Source: Salinibacter grassmerensis (GTDB taxonomy: Bacteria; Bacteroidota; Rhodothermia; Rhodothermales; Salinibacteraceae). Taken from it: DNA of 64,000 nt. The notes under the pieces are model-generated. The model worked only from the letters and a program-made list of their open reading frames with translations, made no database searches and had not been told where the DNA came from. Location: positions 248,001 through 312,000 of the forward strand of contig NZ_CAMTTF010000001.1 in NCBI RefSeq assembly GCF_947077765.1, read 5' to 3'. This document shows positions 1 to 7,931 of the stretch, piece by piece; within the stretch, counting starts at the first letter, position 1; every line of letters starts with the position of its first letter. The translations under genes were made by a program, and so were the position numbers.

Positions 1-1
1 A

Positions 2-1429
2 GGGGGGCTTTTGCAGAACGGCATCACACTGGCTACAATTGCCGGCATTCTCGTTCCGTACGGGCTCTGGATCCCACTAGTGCTCATCTTTAGCACCCTT
101 CCGGCCCTCTACGTGGTAGTCAAGCATAACCAGAAGTACCACGACTGGTGGGAGAGACGAACCATGAATCGCCGGCGGGCGCAGTACTACCATTTGATCC
201 TGACGTACGACTACGCGGCACAGGAAATGAGAGCCTTCGATCTGACCGATCACTTCGCCGAGGCGTACAGTGACATTCGGGACTGGCTTCGAGGTGAGCG
301 CATCGAGCTCGAAAAGAACAAGGGCTTGGCGACGATTGGGGCTGGGCTGACGGCTCTCGCCGCGATGGGGATTGTGATGGGAATCATGGCGTGGCGGGCC
401 ATGCGCGGGCTCGCGACAATCGGCGATCTGGGGCTGTTCTACCGGTCCTTCCGAGAAGGGCAGGGCTTGATGCGGAGTTTGCTCCAGAATGCGGGGAAGC
501 TCTACACGAATGCCATGTTTCTTGAACACCTGTTCGACTTCCTATCGTTCGAGCCGACAATCCAAAACCCGGATAAGCCACGAGATGACTTGCCCGTTCC
601 GCAACAGCACGTCGCCTTTGAAGACATCTCGTTTCACTACCCGGAGACCGATGCTCACGTGCTAAAAGACTTTTCCTTAACCATCCCTGCCCAAAAAGTA
701 ACGGCCATTGTCGGTGAAAATGGAGCCGGCAAAACGACTCTGTCGAAGCTTCTTGGCCGCCTCTACGACCCACAGGAGGGGCGTGTGCTCGTCGATGGGA
801 TTGACATCCGTGATTATCGTGTCGAAGATCTACGCAAACAGATCACGACGCTGTTTCAGCAGCCGATTCAATACCAGGCCACAGTAGCCAAGAACATAGT
901 TGTGGGTGACATCCGCCGTGAGCCCGATCCGGACGCGCTCAGGGATGCGGCCCGCCGGGCCATGATCCACGAGACAATCATGAAGCTTCCGGATGGATAC
1001 GAGACACAACTGGGCCAGTGGTTCAGGGGTGGGACAGATCTGAGCGGGGGGCAGTGGCAACGGATTGCCTTGGCTCGGGCGTACTACCGTGACGCCCCCA
1101 TCGTCATCCTCGACGAGCCGACGAGTGCGATGGACTCGTGGGCCGAGAACGAGTGGCTACAAAGCTTTGGCCGTCTCGTGGACGAGGGACGCACGGCGTT
1201 CATCATCACCCACCGCTTCACGACCGCGATGCACGCGGACATCATCCACGTGATGGACAACGGCGAGATCATTGAGTCGGGAACGCACGAAGAACTTGTG
1301 GACCAGGAGGGACACTACGCAGAATCCTGGCGGAATCAAGTAGAGCACGGATGGCGAGCGGCCGATACAGGACCGGAAAACGCTCCCGTCTCCCCACCGG
1401 TCTCATCGGGCACGCCCCCACAGTCCTGA
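2..1429 (+). CDS. ABC exporter with fused membrane and ATPase domains, 5' partial (lasso peptide D protein)
   Basis: The reading frame is open to the left edge, so the start lies outside the window; the TTG at 11 is only the first in-frame start-like codon, and residue numbers below count from it. The N-terminal part has hydrophobic segments near residues 5-35 and 108-130, fitting the second half of an ABC exporter membrane domain. The ATPase domain follows: Walker A GENGAGKTT at 235-243, signature LSGGQ at 344-348, Walker B IVILDEP at 364-370 and an H-loop in IITHR near 399. It probably exports, and gives immunity to, the peptide made by the next four genes, which lie on the same strand with a 63-bp gap. 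The domain call is secure; the substrate is inferred from context. Base composition is less GC-rich than the metabolic genes further right. Confidence 0.9.
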   Translation, partial: GGLLQNGITLATIAGILVPYGLWIPLVLIFSTLPALYVVVKHNQKYHDWWERRTMNRRRAQYYHLILTYDYAAQEMRAFDLTDHFAEAYSDIRDWLRGERIELEKNKGLATIGAGLTALAAMGIVMGIMAWRAMRGLATIGDLGLFYRSFREGQGLMRSLLQNAGKLYTNAMFLEHLFDFLSFEPTIQNPDKPRDDLPVPQQHVAFEDISFHYPETDAHVLKDFSLTIPAQKVTAIVGENGAGKTTLSKLLGRLYDPQEGRVLVDGIDIRDYRVEDLRKQITTLFQQPIQYQATVAKNIVVGDIRREPDPDALRDAARRAMIHETIMKLPDGYETQLGQWFRGGTDLSGGQWQRIALARAYYRDAPIVILDEPTSAMDSWAENEWLQSFGRLVDEGRTAFIITHRFTTAMHADIIHVMDNGEIIESGTHEELVDQEGHYAESWRNQVEHGWRAADTGPENAPVSPPVSSGTPPQS

Positions 1430-1492
1430 CGGCCATCCCTAGTTAAAATTCCTGCAGTACCCCCTATTCTCAAGCCCTAACGTCGACCCGAC

Positions 1493-1786
1493 ATGGCTTC
1501 CCTCGATGATTCCATCGCGGCAACGAATTCGTTCGCGAGCGCCGAGGTGGAGGACGAGCGCATCCTTCTGGATCCCGAGACGGGAACGTACTACGGCCTG
1601 AATCCGGTTGGCGACCACGTGCTCCGCATGGTGGAGGACGCAGAGACGGGGAGCCTCGCAATCCGCAGCGTCGTCGATGCCTTGCACGACGCGTTTCCGG
1701 ACGAAGACTACGAGCGTATCGCCGAAGACGTACTCACGTTCATCGATGAGATGGAAGACTTTGACCTTCTTCTCGTGCGCGACTGA
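1493..1786 (+). CDS. PqqD-like RiPP recognition protein (lasso B1)
   Basis: A 97-residue PqqD-family protein. The fold signature is visible: the strand-turn-strand ILLDPETGTYYGLNPVG near residues 24-40, followed by a helical, acidic C-terminal half. In lasso clusters with a split B protein, B1 binds the precursor leader and delivers it to the B2 peptidase and the cyclase. It lies 63 bp after the exporter gene and 64 bp before the cyclase gene, all on one strand, which supports that role. The ATG at 1493 opens the frame directly ahead of the conserved part. The family call is secure. The partner is inferred to be the precursor at 3834, but another B1-like gene lies at 6298-6606, so the two could share or divide substrates. 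Confidence 0.88.
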   Translation: MASLDDSIAATNSFASAEVEDERILLDPETGTYYGLNPVGDHVLRMVEDAETGSLAIRSVVDALHDAFPDEDYERIAEDVLTFIDEMEDFDLLLVRD

Positions 1787-1850
1787 CCATCTCATCCAGG
1801 CACCCCGCAAGCGTTAAAGTCCGCAGTGCCACCGTGAGTATCTAGCCTCT

Positions 1851-3758
1851 ATGAGCGGAATTGCTGGCATCTGCTACACGGACGAGCGCCCCGTAGACCG
1901 GGCCGTCCTTCATCGCCTCTTGGAGGCCCAGTCCCATCGAGGGCCAGACGGATGGGGAGTGCAGTGCAACGCGTCCGTCGGCGTCGGGCATCTCGCGCTA
2001 CGGACGACCCCGGAAGCGGCCCACGCCCCCCAGCCCCTCGTGGGCCCTGAGGGGGATCTTGTGCTGACCGCCGACGCCCGCATCGACAACCGGGACGAAC
2101 TGATCTCAGAGCTGGGCCTCCGGCGCAGCGACGATCCACAGGCAACGGACGCGGGGCTGATCCTGGATGCCTACCGGCAGTGGGGGGGCGAAGCGCCCAG
2201 GCACCTCCGAGGCGCGTTTGCCTTTGCCATCTGGGACGGGCGCAACGATCGTCTCTTCTGCGCCCGGGACCGGATGGGGCTGCGGCCGTTTCACTACTGC
2301 TGGTCTGAACCCCGCTTCGTGTTCGGGTCCGAGATCAACGCTGTACTCACCCATCCTGCGGTGTCCTGCGAGATCAACGACACCCGCGTCGCCGATTTTC
2401 TGGCTCGGATTCACTTGAGCAAAGAGTACACGTTCTACAACGACATCCTGCGGTTGCCTCCCGGTCACCGCGCCGTGATCAATCGCGGAGGCCTTCACGC
2501 CGACGCGTACTGGACGCTCACGCTTCCTGAGGAGCGGGCGCTTGGCTCCGATGAGGCGTACGCCGAGGCGTTCCGGGAGGTGTTCTCGAGTGCCGTCGAA
2601 GACCGACTGCGGGCCGAGGGAGACGCAGGGGCGTTCATGAGTGGGGGCCTCGACTCTTCCTCCGTCACCGTTACGGCCCACGAGGTGTCGTCGGACCCCC
2701 TTCACACCTTCTCGGCGATCTACAAGCAGGTCCCGGAAGTGGACGAGAGCGAATACATCCGCGCCGTGCTCGATCAGGGCGACTACCGGGCCCACTTCGT
2801 TGAGGGAGGCGACCACGACCTGCTGGAAGACTTTCCTGGCTATCTTGCGTCTCAGCAAAAGGCCACTCTCGCTCATACGCCGTCGCTGCTACAGTTGCTG
2901 CACCAGGAGGTGCAGGACGCCGGGCTCAACGTTGTTCTCGACGGTCACGGAGGAGACGAGGTTACGTCCCACGGACACGGCTACCCTGGGGAATTGGCCC
3001 GAAACCGACGGTGGGGGGCACTGATCCGTGATCTTCGCGGCAACCTCCGGGGTGAGGAAAGGTCTTGGCCAGGGGTGTTTGCCGCCTACTGGCTTCGCTA
3101 CGGGCGGCTGCCGAACCGAGTCGGGATGGGGGTGCTTCGCCTTCTCCAGTCGGCCGGGCTGTCTGTTGGGCAGAAGGAGACCCTCCCCCAGCTGATAGAC
3201 TCGGGCCTGGCCCAGCGCACGCAGATTGCCGACCGGCGGCACCGTCACCATAAGCAGGCCCCTGCGTCCGCTCCGACGGAACGCCGGTGTCATTTTCGTC
3301 AGGTATCCGGCACGATTCAGCCGGGCGCCCTGGAAGAGCTTAACCAAATGGCCAGCCTGCGGTCCGTGGAGCCGCGGTTCCCGTTCTGGGACCCGCGTGT
3401 CGTGGACTTCTGCCTCTCCCTGCCCTCCGAGGTGAAGCGCAAGCGAGGGGTTGGGCGGCAGATTCTGCGGTCCGGAGTGGGGTCGGTGCTCCCCGAGCAG
3501 GTTCGGACCCGCACGGACAAGGCCGAATTTCAACCCAGCGTGGTTCAAAGCCTCACCCGCTCCGCACTCGATGTGCAGACCGTCATCGAGGGCATGGAGG
3601 ATTCCTTTGCCCCGTACATGGACGTGGAGGTCGTTCGTTCTACGGTAGATCGGTTTACTCAGGCTCCATCAGCGGCCCGGTCGGTAGATCTCGTCTCGAT
3701 TTTACAGGTTCTCCGGCTTGGGTACTTCTTGGATCATCGAACGAAATCCAAAAGATGA
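1851..3758 (+). CDS. Asparagine-synthetase-like lasso cyclase (C protein)
   Basis: A 635-residue homologue of class B asparagine synthetase. The protein starts MSGIAGICY, so the Cys2 nucleophile used by true synthetases to hydrolyse glutamine is Ser here. Lasso cyclases commonly lose this residue because they join the precursor's own amino group to an acidic side chain. The N-terminal Ntn-like domain keeps SHRGPDGWG near 28-36. The PP-loop ATP motif SGGLDSS is at 264-270, and DGHGGDE near 363 is also conserved. It should adenylate the ring Asp of the core and close the macrolactam. It sits between B1 and the precursor gene, 75 bp upstream of the precursor ATG. A stand-alone asparagine synthetase is less likely given the lost Cys2 and the neighbours. 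Confidence 0.9.
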   Translation: MSGIAGICYTDERPVDRAVLHRLLEAQSHRGPDGWGVQCNASVGVGHLALRTTPEAAHAPQPLVGPEGDLVLTADARIDNRDELISELGLRRSDDPQATDAGLILDAYRQWGGEAPRHLRGAFAFAIWDGRNDRLFCARDRMGLRPFHYCWSEPRFVFGSEINAVLTHPAVSCEINDTRVADFLARIHLSKEYTFYNDILRLPPGHRAVINRGGLHADAYWTLTLPEERALGSDEAYAEAFREVFSSAVEDRLRAEGDAGAFMSGGLDSSSVTVTAHEVSSDPLHTFSAIYKQVPEVDESEYIRAVLDQGDYRAHFVEGGDHDLLEDFPGYLASQQKATLAHTPSLLQLLHQEVQDAGLNVVLDGHGGDEVTSHGHGYPGELARNRRWGALIRDLRGNLRGEERSWPGVFAAYWLRYGRLPNRVGMGVLRLLQSAGLSVGQKETLPQLIDSGLAQRTQIADRRHRHHKQAPASAPTERRCHFRQVSGTIQPGALEELNQMASLRSVEPRFPFWDPRVVDFCLSLPSEVKRKRGVGRQILRSGVGSVLPEQVRTRTDKAEFQPSVVQSLTRSALDVQTVIEGMEDSFAPYMDVEVVRSTVDRFTQAPSAARSVDLVSILQVLRLGYFLDHRTKSKR

Positions 3759-3833
3759 TATCTGTAGGCGTCTCCTTCTCTAGCCTGATTTTTAGTTAGA
3801 TTGTTTTACAAGTCAAAGACACAGCACACGAGT

Positions 3834-3995
3834 ATGGATTCCTACACTCCTCCCTCAGTAACGAAATACGGAGACGCCCATGAGATCACCGGTGCAGTCG
3901 GTCACGGGTGGCATTTCGACGGCTCTTTTTGTCAGTTAGACGAGGTGTTGGACCCAGACGAGTGGGGGCATACTCATCGGCAGGATCCTTCTTAA
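3834..3995 (+). CDS. Lasso peptide precursor, paeninodin-like (A protein)
   Basis: A 53-residue precursor; ATG 3834 is chosen over an in-frame TTG at 3801. The leader fits Y-x2-P-x-[LV]-x3-G-x5-T exactly: Tyr4, Pro7, Val9, Gly13, Thr19. Thr19 is the usual -2 residue, so cleavage after Gly20 gives a 33-residue core starting AVGHGWHFD. Ala1 and Asp9 of that core can form a nine-residue macrolactam ring. The tail has one Cys (core 13), an acidic LDPDEW stretch and three His, and ends QDPS with a free C-terminal Ser. Paeninodin is known to have an Ala1-Asp9 ring and a phosphorylated C-terminal Ser, and an HPr-kinase-like gene follows here at 4284. Position and motif make the precursor call strong; the topology and phosphorylation are predictions. 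Confidence 0.9.
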   Translation: MDSYTPPSVTKYGDAHEITGAVGHGWHFDGSFCQLDEVLDPDEWGHTHRQDPS

Positions 3996-4039
3996 ACGGC
4001 AACGGTGGCAAACCTAGGGCCTCTCACTGCATTAGATAC

Positions 4040-4198
4040 ATGGAAAGTCGTAGTGAATTTGCTCCTGCCCCATACTACGTTGAGGAGAAGCAGTGTCCCG
4101 TTTCCAGTCAGGTCATCGGGCTGGTTGATGGCTTCGAGTTGGATCCTTGCCAGAATAGACATCCCTCTTACCCCACAGGTATTTCACTGAACAGGTGA
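4040..4198 (+). CDS. Small unrecognised ORF between lasso precursor and kinase (doubtful)
   Basis: A 52-codon frame from ATG 4040 that fits between the precursor stop and the kinase start on the same strand. Its product starts MESRSEFAPAPYYVEEKQ and has two Cys. It lacks the leader spacing seen in the precursor at 3834 and matches no family I recognise. It may be non-coding spacer. It is listed because second precursors often sit in this position. Confidence 0.2.
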   Translation: MESRSEFAPAPYYVEEKQCPVSSQVIGLVDGFELDPCQNRHPSYPTGISLNR

Positions 4199-4283
4199 CC
4201 ACCTCACTTCTCATTAGTGAAAACACTGCCCGTCCCAAGACTCATCCTTTAAACACCCTCAACCACCATGACGCTTCTTGCCA

Positions 4284-5258
4284 ATGGATGTGTCGCATGA
4301 CAGTCCCCTCTTCAGCTATGAGGCACATGGGCTCTGTTTCTCATCCGACTTTTCGCTAAAACGGCTCCGTCCCCAGTCAACTTACGAAAAGTCTTCCACG
4401 GTAGAAGTCACTCTTCACCGCGGGGAAAAGCTAGAGACATCCGAAGTTGAGGCGAAAACATGCATAGAATGCTGCAGTGACTTCATTTGCATCCGTTCCC
4501 GGTTCGGGAGTGTGGAGATTGGGCAGGACACAGTGAAGCTCTTTCCCAGTCAAGGGACGACACATCAGTCTCTGTTTGAGTACTACGCTGTGTACATCGC
4601 AGCCTTTCTGCTCCACGACCGGGACTACCTGACGATCCATGCAAGCGCCGTTGAAATTGATGGTGGTACCATTGCCTTTGTCGGACCGAAGGGCGTGGGC
4701 AAGTCAACCACGGCTTCGCTATTCTACGAGCAGGGACACAGGCTCCTCTCCGACGATCTGATTGCCTGTCGCCCCTCCTCGACGGACGCTTCCCCACATG
4801 TCGACCCGGGATTCCCGTGGATGAAACTGGGCGAACGTTCGCTCAGCGAGGTTCTCGAACGGAGTGGCGACAAGTTGGAGTGGACAGTCCCGGGCTCTTC
4901 GAAACGGATCGTTCCCATCCACGAGCGTCAGCCGGATTCTCCCTTGCCCCTGCGACACGTCTACGTGCTCGGCTACCACGAAGAGAGCTCAGACCAGCAG
5001 GAGGTGAAGATCAGACAGGTTGGGACCAAGCAGGCGTGCTTGGTCCTGCTTTCGAACGCGTTCGTGCAGATGTTCTTGGAAGAGACCGGCGCAGATCCGG
5101 AGCACCTTGACCGGTGTGCGGCGCTGGCCCGGCGAATTCCCATGTCCGTACTTAGCCGCCCGCAGTCGATGGACGCTCTCCCTTCCGTATACCACACAAT
5201 TCTGGATGACATCAGGGCCACGCGCCCTTCGGACAGCTCTGAAGACCGCCCGCAGTAG
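4284..5258 (+). CDS. HPr-kinase-like protein, probable lasso peptide tail kinase
   Basis: A 324-residue protein of the HPr kinase/phosphorylase fold found in RiPP clusters. ATG 4284 is preferred over the TTG at 4278. The core runs from LTIHASAVEI near 117 through Walker A GPKGVGKST at 134-142 to the acidic SDD at 156-158, which HPr kinases use for metal and catalysis. The N-terminal 110 residues are less conserved. In the paeninodin cluster a homologue (PadeK) phosphorylates the C-terminal Ser of the precursor. The precursor just upstream ends in Ser, so the same reaction is likely. There is no PTS-type HPr gene in the window. The gene is less GC-rich than the genome-like genes to the right, which fits horizontal transfer of the cluster. 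Confidence 0.85.
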   Translation: MDVSHDSPLFSYEAHGLCFSSDFSLKRLRPQSTYEKSSTVEVTLHRGEKLETSEVEAKTCIECCSDFICIRSRFGSVEIGQDTVKLFPSQGTTHQSLFEYYAVYIAAFLLHDRDYLTIHASAVEIDGGTIAFVGPKGVGKSTTASLFYEQGHRLLSDDLIACRPSSTDASPHVDPGFPWMKLGERSLSEVLERSGDKLEWTVPGSSKRIVPIHERQPDSPLPLRHVYVLGYHEESSDQQEVKIRQVGTKQACLVLLSNAFVQMFLEETGADPEHLDRCAALARRIPMSVLSRPQSMDALPSVYHTILDDIRATRPSDSSEDRPQ

Positions 5259-6011
5259 AGAGGTGTTCTTCATCCTGTTCGGTTGGCTTCAGTCATCAGT
5301 TGGGAGAGCGTCCGCTCCTTAGTCTCCGCCTCACTGGGGAGAGCATCTTCGTTCCGGAAGCCTCCTTCGGAAGTGTGAGCAATACCCCTGTCGGGTCAGA
5401 CTGGTGAAGCCCTCTTCAGGGACTTTCTGATCTCCTCCCGCACAATTGCGGATGGCCAGCTCCGCTTCTGATAGGCGAGGGCTCGCTTCCTTGAGCTGTC
5501 GGCTGCACCGGCACCAACCTGTTTCAGTCCCGATGAGGATCGCCAGAACCCCGCGACAATCTCTCGTTGCCTGTTCTTGCTTAGGCGAACGTTCGGCACG
5601 CCGGTCATCGACCGAACAGCCGTCCGGCCGCGGGCCCCAGCTGTACTGCCTCGAGTCCTAAGAAGCGAGACCCTTGAGGTGGGTGCGGCCCGGGCCTGAA
5701 CCCGCTCATTCAGCGCCTTCATGCCCCGACATGCCGTCGAACCGGAGAACCCTCGTCCGTGTAACTCGGTGCTGAGGTCTTTGCCCAGACGGGCGTATAC
5801 GCCCTCCGTCACCATTGGCATCGGTGCCAGTACGCTTCTCAACGTCGGTATGTCTCCCTGGCCGAGCTTATGCTAACAAAACCCTTCTCCGAACCCTGAT
5901 ACTGTCCGAAGAAGGTCGGCTGAGAAGAGTCTTCTCGGTCGCGCGGCACTCCTGTGCCCCTTAGTCTCAGGGTGAATCGCCATCCGCGCGCGAGCCTACA
6001 CAAACTGGTGT
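5259..6011. other. Gene-poor gap after the lasso kinase, with a possible decayed ORF
   Basis: About 750 bp with no gene I can support. A minus-strand frame of 148 codons (5396-5842) is open, but its Arg/Ser-rich product matches nothing I recognise. It could be a decayed transposase or a chance frame in GC-rich DNA. Confidence 0.4.
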
Positions 6012-6077
6012 AAAAATCCTTTTCTACATGCGTAACATAATGAGTACGGTGTGAGTGCTCCCCCACGGCGGGGGAAG
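6012..6077 (+). repeat. Left copy of an imperfect inverted repeat
   Basis: This AT-rich then GC-rich segment reads aaaaat, a T-rich spacer, tacatgc, aatgagta and then a small hairpin of five C and five G ending ggggaag. The reverse complement of 16880-16937 has the same blocks in the same order. Both copies point inward. They could be ends of a 10.9-kb element or two members of a dispersed repeat. Confidence 0.45.
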
Positions 6078-6297
6078 GTCCCCAATATCCCAAACAATAA
6101 TATCGCTCTTGCGCTTAGTCATACATAACTTCTCTAAAGAGAATCGAAAGTGGCGCTCGAAGCAGAACATCGAGTCGGTGATTCCGGCCCAAAACGAGAA
6201 TATACCGGACTCCCGACCTGTGATGTGTAAAAATATGAACGCCGAGACGTTGTCGAGCGCACAGCGGTTCGCCTGAAGGAGCGACGGCGACTCCTCG

Positions 6298-6606
6298 CTA
6301 CGTCGTTTCGTTGTCGGGCACCTTCTCCACCAGTCCCTCTTCGCCTAGCTCCTGAAGAAACGAACGTACGTGCCGCAGCGCCTTGGCCTCCGGGGTCGCC
6401 CATTCCGCAGCAATCGCGGCCGCAATGGCGCTGGCATCGCGGCCCTGGGCAAGGAGCTGCCAGATGCGGTGCCCGGTCTCGTTGAGGGAGTAGTACTGCT
6501 GCGCCTCCAGGTGGAGCAGGACCGACTCGTCTTCGTCGATCGTGGTGGAGACGACCTGGGAACGGGGACGGTACGAACGCATGGGGGCTGCAGAGGCTTG
6601 TGACAT
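6298..6606 (-). CDS. PqqD-like RiPP recognition protein, second copy
   Basis: A 102-residue PqqD-family protein starting at ATG 6606 (MSQASAAPMRSYRPRSQVV). The family core is clear: VLLHLEAQQYYSLNETGHRIWQLLAQG near residues 27-53, then the helical half ending in a Leu/Glu-rich tail. It is divergent from an HPr-kinase-like gene starting 77 bp away at 6684, so the pair probably shares a control region. It differs from the B1 at 1493 in the Ser-rich N-terminus and Ala-rich helices, so it is not a recent duplicate. No cyclase is adjacent. Likely role: binding the leader of a peptide substrate, possibly that encoded at 9951-10118, for the neighbouring kinase or for B2 at 15532. Confidence 0.85.
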   Translation of the reverse strand: MSQASAAPMRSYRPRSQVVSTTIDEDESVLLHLEAQQYYSLNETGHRIWQLLAQGRDASAIAAAIAAEWATPEAKALRHVRSFLQELGEEGLVEKVPDNETT

Positions 6607-6683
6607 ATCATCGGTTAATTGAAAGAACGGCTCCGGCGACGAGGAAAAGCATTTTGTCGTAGGGACCGAAGAGGCTCGTGTCC
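6607..6683. promoter_or_regulatory. Divergent control region of the second PqqD/kinase pair
   Basis: Only 77 bp separates the two divergent start codons, so both promoters must lie here or overlap the coding starts. I could not assign convincing -33/-7 boxes. Confidence 0.4.
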
Positions 6684-7706
6684 ATGCTGCCCGACTACCA
6701 ACTCCACGGCCTTCGTCTGCGCGCCGCTGGTGGCAGCCCTGCGGTACGAGAGCGGCTGCGGCGGATTCTGCGCTACAAGGGCGCCGAACCAACCAGGGCG
6801 GACGCTGGCGCCGACATTCGACTCGCGTTCGACGTACACACGTCGCTCAAGACGCCCACAGGCACGGCGCGACACGTCGGCACAAGCGCCCAGTGCGGGA
6901 TTGAGGTCTGGGACGCGCCGGAGCAGATGGTCCTGGTCCACGAGAACGCGACCGCCGTGGTCGATCCGGAGAGCGGCTGGGCCGAAGGCCAGGTGCATCC
7001 GGCTCTGCTTGAGGACCCGGATCAGGAAGAGCGAGACCCGCTGTTTCATCTCGTGGTCCTTAGTCTCGGCCTCCTGCTCCGACACCAGGGCTGGTTTCCA
7101 CTGCACGCCGCGGCGCTCGCCCATGAGGGCCGTGGGGTCCTCCTGCCGGGCCGGAGCGGGCAGGGCAAGACGACAATTACCTTGAGCCTGCTCCGCCACG
7201 GGTGGGCGGCCCTGTCCGACGACACAGCGTTGCTTCGAGCCACAGGCAATGGAGTGAGGGCGCATGCCTTTCGGCGGCCCCTCTGCGTGGATCCGGGCGC
7301 AGCAAATTGCTTTCTCGAGCTCGACGGCCCCGACTGGCCCGCGTCCCTCAGCGACGCGTCGAAGTGGCAGGTCGGCATTGACCGTCTGTACCCCGGGCAG
7401 TCCGAATCGACCTGCACGCCCCGCCTCCTCGTTCTGCCCACGATTGCCGACGCGCCGACGAGCCGCGTGGAACCGATCGGGCCCAAGCCGGCGCTCGAAC
7501 AGCTCCTTGCCCAAAGCGCGTTTTTCCTGTCGTCGCGTCCTGATGTGGCCGGCCGGCACCTGTCCGTGCTCCGTCGGCTCGTCGACCAGACACACACCCA
7601 TCGCTTCTACGCGGGCCGCGACGTATTGGAGGAGCCCCGAACGGTGCACACGCGTCTGGCTCCGCTGCTGCCGGACGGACCAGCCTCCGACGCCGTGTCC
7701 GGGTAA
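6684..7706 (+). CDS. HPr-kinase-like protein, second copy
   Basis: A 340-residue protein; ATG 6684 is chosen over the GTG at 6678. The kinase core is PLHAAALAHEG near 139-149, Walker A GRSGQGKTT at 156-164 and SDD at 178-180. The N-terminal 120 residues hold two beta-rich stretches found in RiPP-associated HPr kinase relatives. The C-terminal third contains PRLLVLPTI and a His-rich segment. It is divergent from the PqqD-like gene at 6298-6606, and the pairing repeats that of the lasso cluster 1 kb to the left. The substrate is unknown. A peptide ending in Ser is encoded 2.2 kb further on (9951-10118). It is only distantly similar to the kinase at 4284, so it is probably an independent acquisition. 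Confidence 0.82.
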   Translation: MLPDYQLHGLRLRAAGGSPAVRERLRRILRYKGAEPTRADAGADIRLAFDVHTSLKTPTGTARHVGTSAQCGIEVWDAPEQMVLVHENATAVVDPESGWAEGQVHPALLEDPDQEERDPLFHLVVLSLGLLLRHQGWFPLHAAALAHEGRGVLLPGRSGQGKTTITLSLLRHGWAALSDDTALLRATGNGVRAHAFRRPLCVDPGAANCFLELDGPDWPASLSDASKWQVGIDRLYPGQSESTCTPRLLVLPTIADAPTSRVEPIGPKPALEQLLAQSAFFLSSRPDVAGRHLSVLRRLVDQTHTHRFYAGRDVLEEPRTVHTRLAPLLPDGPASDAVSG

Positions 7707-7931
7707 AGCCAGGGATTGGAAAACAGAGTCCATGTCTCCTATGGTCTTATCCGCTTCGAGAAGGAACCAATCTAGGACCGCGCGCCGGCGAGCCCGTACC
7801 GTTCGTCGCCTTGAGCCCGATCCAGGGCCCATTCGAACGTACGGGCAGGTTGTCTCTCCCAGACAGGGCTTTACAGAGGGGCCAGGCAGGTCCACGCATT
7901 ATCGTGGCGACACCTGCTCCCGTGGCGGTAC

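Noticed and set aside
5396-5842. A 148-codon minus-strand frame in the gap after the lasso kinase
   Set aside because: No recognised family, poor start and Arg/Ser-rich composition; kept only as a note in the gap entry.
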